Assembly (NCBI GenBank): GCA_002786025.1
Contig: NHNW01000065.1
Coordinates: 124,001 to 188,000, forward strand
Direction of reading: 5' to 3'
Origin: Zasmidium citrigriseum
Taxonomy: Eukaryota; Ascomycota; Dothideomycetes; Mycosphaerellales; Mycosphaerellaceae
Length of the DNA stretch: 64,000 nt
Shown: positions 20,503 through 31,153 of the stretch, piece after piece
Layout of the letters: each line of letters opens with the position of its first letter
How positions within the stretch are numbered: position 1 is the first letter of the stretch
Notes under the pieces: generated by a model
The model's input: the letters and a program-made list of their open reading frames with translations, nothing else
What the model was told of the DNA's origin: nothing
Database searches by the model: none
Made by a program: the position numbers and the translations under genes

Positions 20503-21933
20503 TCTGGCAGCTATTGCTATGGACCTACGGAGCGGGGAGATGATGTCTCTCGGGGAGGTGATGGTGAATGGCGGCCTTATTTATGTTGGCATGCGGTGCG
20601 TGGCCGCTCTTAGAGGCCTGTCTGCTGTGTGCCATGGCTGTGTGGTTGGTTGAGGTGGTGAAGCTGCGGTGCGAGAAAACGGAGTCCGAGGCCGAATTTC
20701 GTTGTCGTCTCGGGCTGCTGTATGACTGTGAGGGATGTACTGGCGCAGGAGTCCGGACAGAGGAAGCAGCAGGGCCGGAGAGGTAGGAGCAGGGCAGGGT
20801 AATAAGGGGACGAGAGCGCGACAACCGCATCGCAGTCGTAGGGAGAAACCGGGTGAGCCGCTCGGGCTGGAGTAGCTCTGAATAGCTCTGAATAGCTCTG
20901 GCGGTTGGCAGATCAGTCGTTTCGTTTCGAGGACTGCAACAGGAGGCGTGAGAGAGGGAGCAGATGCCGCCCTTGCCGACGCGATGACCACTGGCTCGAA
21001 AATAAATGGCTGTTCCCAGGGCGCAATCTAGGGTGCTAAAGATAAGATATGGTGGGGGCTCAGGGCGAAGTCTGGGGCGGGCTTTGGTTGATTGAGAGCA
21101 ACAAACGATGCGATTTCATGCAATTGAGGAGAGCCGACCGCTCCTTCGCTGTTATACACTGGGCCGTGAGGCCCGAGATGACCCGTTCCCTGCAGTTGAG
21201 GAGGGAGCAGCCATGTCTTGGACGTGGTTGCGCGGCGACAGCGGTGTGTTGATTGCTCAGACTCATCGTGAACTTTTTCGAGAGCTCTCTCCTCAATTTT
21301 ATCGTTCGGACTGCTTCCCGGCCGCTAGCAGCATGGCCTTAGGCTGGATGCAGTAGTTTAGGCGACTGACTTCTCCAGGAACACGAAAATGACCCTGTCG
21401 GCTTCCTTCTCCGATGCAGCACGGCTGCACTCTGCACGGCGAGGACACGCGGTGAACGGGGAAGGCTGCGGGCCCGGCGACGGTGAGACCTCGACACGGG
21501 CGGTGGAACGCCAACGGCGGCGACGAGATTGCGGGCACAACGTGCGTGCTAAGCAATACCAAGAAGTCGTGGGTAGCACGTGCAAGCTCTTGGAAGTGAA
21601 TGAAAACGAGAGCGAGGAGAGCTCCAACGCAGATATGCCTGAGGCCAACAACCCATCCATATCCCGAGGCGTGTTTACTTTCCTACGTCACACACACGTC
21701 GTCTTGGAGCTCGTTGCAAGCTCTGACAAGCTGGAGAGAATCTTGCAGACTTGCCAAAGGATTACGACACCACCAATGCCCATTGGTTGCTGCTGTCCAG
21801 AATGAGCACGAGACCTCTTACTGTTACTGGCAGGAGCAGGATGACCGCGTGGTGACATACGCCGCTGCCTAGCATCAACATCCACCCCTCTGCCATCTCT
21901 ACCACCGACTAACGATAGGCCCAAGCTCCTACG
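20503..21933. other. long divergent intergenic between malic enzyme and HAM1-like gene
   Basis: This 1.4-kb head-to-head spacer holds both promoters. It contains a 10-bp tandem repeat (20871-20900), a CACGTG at 21577-21582, and a minus-strand frame (20525-20830) whose translation looks like a mitochondrial presequence but is out of frame with the malic enzyme. A 138-codon plus frame at 21389-21805 has no recognisable features and is not called. Confidence 0.45.
20871..20900. repeat. 10-bp tandem repeat, three copies of (A/G)(A/G)TAGCTCTG-type unit
   Basis: AGTAGCTCTG is followed by two exact AATAGCTCTG copies, upstream of the malic enzyme. Each unit contains an AGCT core. Confidence 0.85.
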
Positions 21934-24162
21934 ATGTCGTCCTGTTTCGGCTTCCGCAAGAGGGCCTCGGCTTCAGATCGAGAACCTCTTCTGCCGCAAT
22001 ATGAAGATGATACCGAATTGCAGCGAAAGCTGCATCAAAAGCTTCATACGTATCAGATGTTTCGGGCTCTATCGAAAGGATACATGCCCAGTACAGAACA
22101 AGTAATCATCAACCTACGAACCATTCTCGCCAGCGACGTCCTCGATGCCGATAACGAAGACCTATCAAACAGTGGCCGAAGGCTGGTCAAACTCACCAGA
22201 CAATGGCTGCAACAATTCATGGACCTGGTACAGCACAAGAACGACAGAGATCAGATTCAGGACATTATATGGTTCTTGAGTAAGAGCAAAATATCAGTGG
22301 ATGTGGACGATATCGCGCGGCGAGCGAAGCAAAGCGAGGCAAAGGCAGACACAGTCGCTGTATACCAAAGCTTGCAGACTGTCGGATCTCTGCTGCTCAC
22401 GAACTCGGACTTCAGGGTATTCTTGAGTGACCTGAATGTCGTTGGGAGGGAAGTCTTCAAAGACTCGGCTTTTGCTCTTTCGAATGCTGCCGAGGAGGCT
22501 GCAAAGCAGGTTGAACCATCACCACAGGAACAACAGCAGGTCGCGAAGCCGGGCGCTGACGCTGATCTGCGAGCGCCTACAACTCAAGAGCTTGGAGAAG
22601 ATGTTGGCGATGTCAGTAAAGCTGTGGCCAATGGCACGGCACAGGTCGCAAAGACTGCTGCAGAAAGTACTGCAGACAAGCTGTCTGGCGATGAGGGCAA
22701 GACTCTGGTCAACCGGTTGAAGCAGGCCATTATCAAACTGCGAAGGCGCAACGACTACTCAGAGTCAGTATCCACACTGTCTCTGCTTCTCAAACGATAC
22801 GCGATGGCGTATTCGAGAGTGCTTGAAGACGTGGAGAATGTCGCTCAACGAGATGTGCGCGAAAACGAAGCAATGGATCGTGCAATGCACAACATTTGGC
22901 TCTTCGTCACCAGCTTTGGCGACAAGAAGGAGTGGGAGAAGTGTGAGCAGCTGTTCAAGCAAATCATGTCTCACAAGGACAGCGATGCGCAGTTTGAGAG
23001 CATGATGACAGAGACTGGCAACTCGCTTCAGAAACTCCTCACGGACCCAAGCTTCCTCGACAATGCACAGGAGAAGTTCAAGGAACTGAGAGACAAGAGT
23101 CAGAAATCTGCATCAAACAGCAGCTTGAACAAGGACCTTGAAGCACTTCTGAGGCAAGTGGAGGTCACATTCAACAGTGTCTTGCAAGATGAAGACATTC
23201 ACAACCTAATCACTACGACTCTCCGAATCTTCAAAATCCTTTCGCCGCTGGACAGAAATACCAACCCGGAGCTGCTCCAGGATTCGATCAATGTGTTCGT
23301 TCCTCTGCTAATAGCAGCGGTTCAGTACATCCCCATACCTCGATTGGAAGTAAGCACGCCTGAGGTCGATCTGCTTTTGGAGAATCTGATCGTGGAACCT
23401 GGCAAGACGGTCAACCAAACTTCGTTCCTCCCTTACCGATTGAAGGTTGAGACATACAACGATCTTGAGATCCGGAAAGCGAAGTTCAGGACGACAACGG
23501 CCACCACCAACCTCATGACCATCAAGCTTGACGGCATGTCTTTGAAGGCTGAGGAGATTGGGTTCTGGCTACGAGCACACAAGGGCCTGCTACGCCTTGC
23601 TGATGAAGGTATCGGCAGCTTCGAGCTGGATGAGAAAGGCATCGACATTCACATTGATGTCGAGATCTGCCGCGAGAGAATGGAGCAGATTTTGACGCTC
23701 AAGGCAGTGAGAGTCCACATTCACAAGCTCAACTACCAATTCCGCAAGACGAAGTTCAGCTGGTTCACCTGGCTGTTCAAGCCTCTCCTTCGACCAATCC
23801 TGCGCAAGACCATGGAACAGCAACTCGCATCTGCACTGGCAGACTTCTTCCACTCCGCGAATCGCGAGCTTGTTTACGCCAGAGAGCGACTACGAGCGAC
23901 TCGCGTTGCAGATCCGAACGACCTGCTGACCTTCTTCAAAGCTATCGCCGCTCGACTCACACCTGCCGAGGACCCAGACCTTTACACCAGAGTCGGACTT
24001 GCTCAGCCTGGCAAGGGTGTGTTCAAGAACGTATATGCACCAGGCAGTATCGTTAAAGTGTGGAATGAGGAGGCCACGAGGGCCGGGGAAAGAGTGGAGG
24101 ACTTTGAGGCAGGAGGGTGGAGGAACGAGATCTTTGACACGCATGTGCAGACTATGACTTGA
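21934..24162 (+). CDS. HAM1-like protein (DUF5923/DUF4449), putative lipid-binding
   Basis: A single exon of 742 residues. It starts MSSCFGFRKRASASDREPLL, then has long helical segments (YQMFRALSKGYMPSTEQVI; FALSNAAEEAAKQVE) and the C-terminal block from about 480 with VPLLIAAVQYIPIPRLEVST, LDGMSLKAEEIGFWLRAH, GIDIHIDVEI and FLRP-like LFKPLLRPILRKTMEQQLA. This layout is the fungal family formerly called DUF5923/DUF4449, now HAM1_N and HAM1_C, whose C-terminus resembles tubular BPI-like lipid-binding folds. Members are linked by name to hyphal anastomosis; the molecular role is not settled. The family call is by recognition of the conserved YIPIPRLE and LLRP blocks. Confidence 0.75.
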   Translation: MSSCFGFRKRASASDREPLLPQYEDDTELQRKLHQKLHTYQMFRALSKGYMPSTEQVIINLRTILASDVLDADNEDLSNSGRRLVKLTRQWLQQFMDLVQHKNDRDQIQDIIWFLSKSKISVDVDDIARRAKQSEAKADTVAVYQSLQTVGSLLLTNSDFRVFLSDLNVVGREVFKDSAFALSNAAEEAAKQVEPSPQEQQQVAKPGADADLRAPTTQELGEDVGDVSKAVANGTAQVAKTAAESTADKLSGDEGKTLVNRLKQAIIKLRRRNDYSESVSTLSLLLKRYAMAYSRVLEDVENVAQRDVRENEAMDRAMHNIWLFVTSFGDKKEWEKCEQLFKQIMSHKDSDAQFESMMTETGNSLQKLLTDPSFLDNAQEKFKELRDKSQKSASNSSLNKDLEALLRQVEVTFNSVLQDEDIHNLITTTLRIFKILSPLDRNTNPELLQDSINVFVPLLIAAVQYIPIPRLEVSTPEVDLLLENLIVEPGKTVNQTSFLPYRLKVETYNDLEIRKAKFRTTTATTNLMTIKLDGMSLKAEEIGFWLRAHKGLLRLADEGIGSFELDEKGIDIHIDVEICRERMEQILTLKAVRVHIHKLNYQFRKTKFSWFTWLFKPLLRPILRKTMEQQLASALADFFHSANRELVYARERLRATRVADPNDLLTFFKAIAARLTPAEDPDLYTRVGLAQPGKGVFKNVYAPGSIVKVWNEEATRAGERVEDFEAGGWRNEIFDTHVQTMT

Positions 24163-24629
24163 TTGTATGAACAGGGAACAGCACCATCGGTATCAGATTG
24201 TACGAGAAGACGAGACTCAAAAGGGACAACGGGAACATCATGAGCGAAGACGGATGTAAGATATCAAAAGAACTAATAGTGCTGCGAATGGCAGCCATAA
24301 CATCGGCACAAAGGCTAGCGGCAGACACGTGCAAGGGTCCTGTCTTGTCATGGTCTTTCGCGTTTTCTCGGGCAAGTCCTGCCGCAGAGCGGGTAATTTT
24401 GTCCGGCAAGGCTGTCAAAAGGAGCGGCAGCGGAGCAAGAACGGCGTGGGGCAAGCCATCTACGAACAAACCTCCACGTCGGCGCCATTGTGGGATCACA
24501 CGTGCGCGCATCAAAGGCTCGGCGAGCGACAGGCTATAAGTATGCAGTCTCCATTCTCTTGAGGGCTCGAATCATGCCCCATCTTCGTTCTCTCAATCTT
24601 CGCTCTCCCCTCTCATCGACGTCGACAAA
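24163..24629. promoter_or_regulatory. promoter of the inositol-dehydrogenase-like gene with TATAAG
   Basis: 467 bp between two rightward genes. TATAAG at 24535-24540 lies about 90 bp before the ATG at 24630 and is a plausible TATA element. A CACGTG-containing stretch lies near 24326. Confidence 0.45.
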
Positions 24630-25768
24630 ATGGTCAAAAAATTGAAGGTGGCTGTCAGTGGCCTCGGCCGAATGGGCGCCCGGCATGCGATCAATTACTT
24701 GGAGCGCACTCCTCGGGCTGAACTGGTCGCTGCGTGTGATCCAGATCCCAAAGCCCTGGCATGGGCAAAGGGCCGCCTTGAACCCGCCGGGGTTACTATC
24801 TATACCAGCTTCGATGAGATGCTGGCCCACCCTGGAGTCGACGCTGTGATTGTCGCCGGCATCACAACCGAGCATGCTCCTCAGTCTATCAAGGCCATCC
24901 GTGCTGGCAAGCACGTCCTCTGCGAGAAGCCCTTGTCGACAGATGTCGGCATTAGTCAAGGCGTTCTCGATGTCGCGAAAGAATACCCGCATCTGAAAGT
25001 CATGACGGGCTTCTCCCGCAGATTTGATCAGAGCTACCGTGAGTATCCTGCCATTGACACGAGGTATGGAAACGAAGGCAGGGCGCTCACATGTACATAG
25101 GAAACGCCTGGCAGAAAGCCGACTCGGGCGCCATTGGCCGCCCAGTCGTCTTCCGATCACAGACATGTGATAAATACCGCGACGACGACTATTTCATCGG
25201 CTACTCGAAAACTTCCGGCTCAATCTTCGTCGACGCTTCGGTCCACGACATCGACCTCGCTCTCTGGTTCTTTGGACAAGACAGCATCGTGAAGAGCGTC
25301 TCGGCGGTCGGTACCTGTGCCCGCTATCAAGGCCTAAAGCAGTACGGCGACGTCGACAACGGCGTCGGCATCGTGGAATTCTGGGGCGGCAAGATCGCGT
25401 ACTTCTACGCTTGCCGCATGATGGCTGTAGGGCAGCACGACATGACGGAAGTGATTGGCACACACGGCAAATTGACCATTAACGCGAATCCGGTTAATGA
25501 TCTCGTCGAGCACCACGAGTCGACTGGCATTCGGCGGGATATTGGCCAGACGTATTGGGATCGCTTCGAGCCGGCTTTTATTCGCGAAAGCAACGAGTTT
25601 ACGGAGGCTGTGCTTGATGATAAGGCCCTGCCGTTTAAATTGTCGGGTGCCGTGCAGTCGTTGAAGATTGGGAGCTATCTGCAAGAGGCCCTACGGACTG
25701 GAAAGAAGCTGTACTTTGACGAGATTGGGGAGAGAATCGCTGAGCCTGAGCCTAGTCCAAAGCTATGA
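24630..25768 (+). CDS. Gfo/Idh/MocA oxidoreductase, inositol 2-dehydrogenase-like
   Basis: Exons 24630-25038 and 25101-25768 are joined across a 62-nt GTGAGT...TAG intron, giving 358 residues. It is an NAD(P)-dependent dehydrogenase: Rossmann start KVAVSGLGRMGARHA, the catalytic-lysine motif CEKPL near residue 98, and DASVHDIDLALWFFG near 210 with the Asp-x3-His-Asp arrangement used by inositol dehydrogenases. The C-terminal sheet domain is complete. It lies tail-to-tail with an Itr-type inositol transporter, which supports inositol or a related polyol as substrate; sugar or pseudo-sugar substrates remain possible within this broad family. Confidence 0.85.
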
Positions 25769-26282
25769 AGGAAGATACACGTTGTTTATTAAGTCATAGA
25801 GATACATGTGAACAACTTTGATCGAAAAGCCCTGACCGAATGTCACCATGCTACATGGTATTCTCCTCGACGTGGTTGGGAGACATGTCGAGTGGCAGGA
25901 GGAAATGGAAATACCTCCAGGACAATTCGATCTCCGGACAAGGGGCAGGAAAATCTACGAAAGGTGAGTGAGCCACGACATGAGAAACATCATCGTGCAG
26001 AAACCTACATCAGAACAATTAAGTAAGAGCTCCACAGCCATGGCATGCATGAAGACGCTTGGAAATAATGAGCGTGATACAAAAGTGTGTCCTTGGATTA
26101 CAAGTATTCTGCAAACGCCATCAGGTGGTCTACAAGACTATGCTCATAACTCGTGAATCGAGGTTGTCAATCTTGCAATTTGACCAATATGCGTACACTG
26201 GTCTATATCGGAGAGTCCGCGATACTGTACCGTGCGCCTGCATCTGCCGCATTCATTGCTGTCCAGTGTATAGTTTTGCCAG
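25769..26282. other. convergent 3' spacer
   Basis: 514 bp between the stop of the oxidoreductase and the stop of the inositol transporter. No gene is seen; transcription terminators for both genes must lie here, but I cannot point to them. Confidence 0.45.
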
Positions 26283-28021
26283 TTATGCCTTCGCAGCCTT
26301 CTCTCCAGGGCCTCTCGCCTTCTCTCCCTTATTATACTCCCTCCTCCACTGCTCCGCATACTTCACCCCAAATCCATGCTGGAAAACCGTCCGAACCTCC
26401 TCCAGGGTCATCTGCGAACATTCCGGGAAACAGAAAAACACAAACACCCATCCGATAAGGCAGAGTGCCGCATAAAACCCAAAAGTCCCGGATGGCGTAA
26501 TGTGTTTCATCATCGTAAGAAACGTAGACGAGACGACAATATTCGGTCCCCAGTTGAAGACGTTAATCATTATGGTTCCCATGGCGCGGACTTCCATGGG
26601 TAAGAATTCGTTCGCTTGCCACGGGACACATCCGAGCCCTGCGGCGTAGAAGGCCACAAAGAGAATCATGGCGACCAGGACGAGGTATGCGGGCCAGCCG
26701 ACATGGTCGCTTGTTAGTTCGAGAGTCTTGTGGTCAATGGGGACCCAAACAAAGGCAATGGCTGCGAGGACGAGGCACACTGGCATGCCCCACATTGTCC
26801 ACAGGAGAAGTCTGCGACGGCCGACGCGGTCGATGATGAAGATACTCAAGACGGTGAAGACCCAGTTGACGACAGCGACAACGGTTCCCACGGCGATGGG
26901 GTTGGAGAATCCGACGATGTCGAAGAGCGTGGAGGAGTAGTCTGCGCACAAGTCAGCAAGGTCTGCACCATGTGAGGTTCTCGGCCTGGATACTTACACA
27001 TCAGTGTGTTGAATCCGCAAAATTGTTGGAAGAACATAAGTCCACAAGCAGCGATGCCCGCACGCAGGTTCGCCGGGATCGTGAAGAGCATACTGAGCGA
27101 CTTCTTGATCGAAATTTCTTCGTTCAGGGCCTTTGACGCATTGACACCTTGTTCGAGGGAGATTATTTTTGCCTGGATCTGCTCCTCCGATGCGTTCGGG
27201 TAGATGAGCCGAATGATGCGTTCGCATTGTTCTTGTCGACCGTGGAACATTAGCTGACGAGGAGACCTGCAATGACGTTAGACCCAGAGCATCAAAGGGT
27301 GTTCTCACTGGACTTACTCGGGGCACCAGAAGAGGAGGACACCAAGCATGATCGAGGGCACTGCGCCGATGGCGATCATGTAGCGCCAGCCATTATTGAC
27401 CTTGTAGAATGCGGCGTCGAAAGCATAGGCCAGGACAGATCCAGTACCAAGGAAGATCATGTCGACTGAGATCATGCGACCGCGAAAGCGAGCAGGAGAG
27501 ATCTCGGCAATGTAGAGCGGAACAATCATCGAAGCAGATCCGACACCAAGTCCGATGAGAAAACGACCGACACACATCTGTGCGATGGAGAAGGAGGACG
27601 ACTGGACCACGGCGCCGAGAGTGAACAGAACGCTGGCAAACCAGATGGCCGGGCGACGGCCGTACTTGTCAGACGTAATACCAGCGATGATGGCTCCAAC
27701 AAGGGCTCCAGCAGCACAAAGAGCGGTGATAGCCTCCTTCTCAGAGTCAGTCACCTCGCGACCGTCGAGGTCTTTGCCGAGCACGACAAGGACGCCAGAA
27801 ATGACACCAGTGTCGTAGCCAAAGAGCATGCCACCGATGGCCGTGGCTGCTGCGCAGAGCCAGACGAAGGCGCCGGGTTTGGTGTCTTCAATGGTATCCA
27901 GTATGCCGGTCTCTTCTGCGCTTTCGATCATTGACACTCCAGCCTTGACTTTCGTGAGCTCGTTGGAGACGTCCTCCATGACCGGCGTCTTAGTGTCCAT
28001 GGTTTTGGGGTGCTCCGGCAT
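26283..28021 (-). CDS. MFS sugar transporter, myo-inositol (Itr) type
   Basis: Minus-strand exons 27318-28021, 26998-27266 and 26283-26941 have GT-AG introns with matching phases and give 543 residues. The 12-helix permease shows GGMLFGYDTGVISGVLV, DKYGRRPAI, VGRFLIGLGVGSASMIVPLY, FRGRMISVD and VNNGWRYMI. The central loop is followed by FQQFCGFNTLMYYS, DRVGRRRLLL and FNWGPNIVVS. The GYDTGVIS...GKDLDGREVT...EKE pattern and the VNNGWR block resemble yeast Itr1/Itr2 more than hexose transporters. It imports polyol with H+ at the plasma membrane. A TATATATA lies about 120 bp upstream. The neighbour is an inositol-dehydrogenase-like gene. Confidence 0.88.
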
Positions 28022-28775
28022 AGCGGTCCGTGCTGCTCAACTGCAAGCTGATCGAAGGGAGAGGAGATAAGTAGACGTGACTTGGCGGTCGTCAGGTTAT
28101 GTGCGGGACAAGCGCGGTCGGATGAGCAGCAAAAGTCACAGTATATATAGATGGCCCGTGAACGCGGAGTATGGGGTCTCCACGCGAGTCTGTATGGATC
28201 GGGGCTGGTTCTCAGGAGTCGCGTGGCAAAACATCCAGAGATCAGGTCGGCACCTCTACGGACGCAAAGATCCACCATGCCCAACACGGTTGACGGTACG
28301 GGCAAGCAGGCGGTGCCTTCTCTGTTCGCGGATGGAATTGCCCAAATGCAAAGATTGAGAACATAAGCTCAAGATCACAACGCCAGCAGTGCACGGCAGC
28401 CGGAACGCATGAGCAGCGGACGTATGTACTGTGGCTCCTGCAATCGTCGAGCCGAGCGCCATCTATGGAGGTCCCTTGAATACGAAGGGATGGCGGCCGC
28501 TGTGTCCATCATTCGAGCTATTGCTGCCGCAAATTCGGTCATTTTGGCCGCCGAGTAGGCAAGGTGGGCCGGAACGCCGCAGTCACATAGCTTCAGCCAT
28601 GGCCTGGCCAGTCCATAGTGTTTGCCATGTCTTCTTTAGCCGTCGAACGAGTTTATAATATCTTCGGCCTTGAACGCCGCCGTCACAATGCGCTGAACCA
28701 AGCGGACATTGGATTTGCCGAGGATAAGATGGATGAGATATAATAATACCGCCGAGTCGGTCGAATTTGTGTGCT
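28022..28775. promoter_or_regulatory. promoter region of the inositol transporter
   Basis: 754 bp between the transporter start and the 3' end of the Zn2Cys6 regulator gene. TATATATA lies at 28142-28149, and a CCGAGTCGG everted CCG/CGG motif at 28752-28760. No gene is seen. Confidence 0.5.
28142..28149 (-). promoter_or_regulatory. TATA box of the inositol transporter
   Basis: TATATATA lies about 120 bp upstream of the transporter ATG (28021), a usual distance for fungal TATA elements in regulated genes. Confidence 0.5.
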
Positions 28776-30494
28776 TTAGTCACTGTCATCTTGCCATTGT
28801 ATGGTCAACCATTCCATCAGCCTTGCGATCCGCCATCCGGTCCGATTCTCCATGTCCTTGAGGAAGTGCGCACAAGCCTCTTGATCGCCCGATTTCCTCA
28901 AACAACCTCCCCACACAGCGAGGCAGTGATGTGCGGTAAACCAGGTGTTCTGAGCTCGCGGATTCGATTGCGCGATGCCCACAACATGAAGCAAATGATG
29001 CCGTACCTGTCTTTCTAAAGCACGATGCGCGTGTATGTGACCGAAGGGCCTCGTTGAAAGGAAACGCCCAGACACAGCAATGACAAGCTGCGCGATGTAG
29101 TAGTACTGCAGGCCAATGGCATGTGAAGGGGCCAGCATCCATATCTCTGGCAGGTGACGGCCCATGGCGACGTTTCGGGAAAGATATTGAAGAGGCTCAA
29201 AAGACCGAGGTTTGGTTGCATGCCACTGAGAGATTCGATCGCGAACGTCGGCGAAAGCGTCGGTGTTCGGGGCGTCCAGAAACACCTTCGAAAGTAGCTG
29301 CGCCAGCAGGAATACCATTCGATTCGCCCATGAGAAGTCGGTCTCGCCTCGAGTCCACGTGGCATGCTCGAACGGTGCGAGCTCTGTGCGAATGGCCGTT
29401 TGCGTGGTCAACGACACATAGATGTCTTCTCTCAGGCAAAGCCAGGCCGTTGCCTCCCGTAGACCGCCAAAAGATGCAAAGGCAGACACATCGTTGAGAA
29501 TTCGGGTCACACCTTCAAGGTGAAATCGATTGTCGTACTCTGTCCGCGATTAGTTCGAGAAGTCACGTACGGAGCTTATCATACCGTCCATCTCCTCGTT
29601 CTGCCTCAAAATTGCGACAGCCGCAAGCACTCCATCGCTGGTCGGCTGTTGCCCAGACATCGCTGGTATCAACAGCTGCAGGCACTTGTCCTGGTGCTCG
29701 AGCGCCTCTGTGTCGCTGTTGTTACTATGCCGGTGCATATGCCTAGATGAGAAAGCACAAATTGCATGCCTCAAGATAGGATCCGTCAAGGCAATGCGCG
29801 AGGCTTCGAGCTCAAAAGATCGATTTGAATCGGATCCATCCGCCCACAAGGCCATGTTATCCACAAAGTTTAGCAAGAGTAGAGCCTCTCGTTCTGACAA
29901 TGGTTGCGGCGGTAGCTGCGGCGAAGTAGGATACTCGCCGGAATCGATGGAGTAGCCCGTCCAAGGCGACGGATTCGTCTGCGAATTCGCTGCTGGGGAA
30001 GCCTCATTAAAAGCTCCCGCTTCAGTGCCTGGCGATGGCTGTACGTTACAACTAGGGGTCATCGCAAGATCGTCCCTTGTAATCGTCCTCTGGACTTGTG
30101 GCTCATTGAGAGCTCGTGAAGGGGGGCCAGAAGAGGGAACAGCAGGTGCCCTATCCATGTCGGTATCTTCACCCGACTGTATACACGGCATGGCTTCTTG
30201 AAGCGCCGCAAAATCGCCGCCATGGTAGAAGTCGACAAGCAGTGGTGTCTCGTCGTAGTAGCGAAGTCGAGCTTTTGGCCGGGTCCAGATCTGGTCCGAA
30301 GGAAATACCATTGATTTCTGACCCGAGACGCTCTTGAAGCGAATGACTGGAGCCCGCACGCAATCGATACCAATCTCTCGACAGTGCCGGCATCCCTTTT
30401 CATCGGCGTCGCATCTGACCTTGCGAAGTCGACAAGCGTCGCACACCTGTAGCGTTCTCGTGCCATTCCCGGCGACAGGTTTGCCGTCACTCAT
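28776..30494 (-). CDS. Zn2Cys6 fungal transcription factor
   Basis: Minus-strand exons 29585-30494 and 28776-29512 are joined by a 72-nt intron and give 548 residues. The frame is open two codons upstream, but the first ATG is at 30494. The binuclear zinc cluster is at about residues 17-44: CDACRLRKVRC, then C-x2-C-x6-C (CRHCREIGIDC), the exact C-x2-C-x6-C-x6-C-x2-C-x6-C spacing. A Ser/Pro-rich linker and a helical fungal-TF regulatory region follow (LLLLNFVDNMALWADGSD; LRHAICAFSSRHMHRH; HHLLHVVGIAQSN). It is divergent from a GH28 pectinase and upstream of the inositol transporter, so control of either is possible. A CGG-N6-CCG site lies in the shared promoter. Confidence 0.9.
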
Positions 30495-31153
30495 TTCCAC
30501 CAGGTCGTAATGCGTAAGAGGCGTGCCTGACGCTCATCGTCATGGCCCGTCGAGAAGCGATCCCTGCTGATGGCAGTGGACACGGTCGACGTCGACGCTG
30601 AAGGGGATGGCTTCAAGTGTGTTCTGATTTGGAGGAGGTTCTTCCCAACTTCCGCCCACGCACGGATCACACCGCCAAGCCAGTAGCCAACCAATCACAA
30701 CACACCACCCCCTTCTGCCATACTTCCGCTCACATTGACGACCTCCTTCATCCTCACCTCCGACCACACCGCAACTCGCCCTTCTAGATATGGCAAAAAG
30801 AACAATGCAGCTAATGGGAGCGACGGTCCTGTGAACTCCAAGATCTCAATTCATCTGCATCTCGATTCACATCCTGGGCTATACTGGCTGCGTCTCCTCC
30901 TCCACCTTGAGCAAGTGGAGACCCGATAGCTGGAGCGGAGATGTACTACATCGACATTTGAGCTGCTCGAGATTCTCCGTGCTATAGGATAGGTCGCGCC
31001 AAGACTTGGTACTCGCCATGGTGAGGAGAGGATGAATATGTCGGTGGAGAATGGCCCGAGAAACATTGATCGACATACAGCTCTGCGACATACAAGAAGA
31101 GCATACGAAACTTCACTGGCAGAAGGACTTACAGGATTCAAAGTCAGCACAAC
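30495..31153. promoter_or_regulatory. divergent promoter between Zn2Cys6 regulator and GH28 gene
   Basis: 659 bp with CCAAT at 30691-30695 and a CGG-N6-CCG inverted site at 30663-30674. No coding frame is supported. Confidence 0.55.
30663..30674. promoter_or_regulatory. CGG-N6-CCG zinc-cluster-type site
   Basis: CGGATCACACCG is an inverted CGG pair with a 6-bp spacer, the type of site bound by dimeric Zn2Cys6 factors. It lies 169 bp before the regulator's ATG, so autoregulation or control of the GH28 gene is conceivable. Confidence 0.4.
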
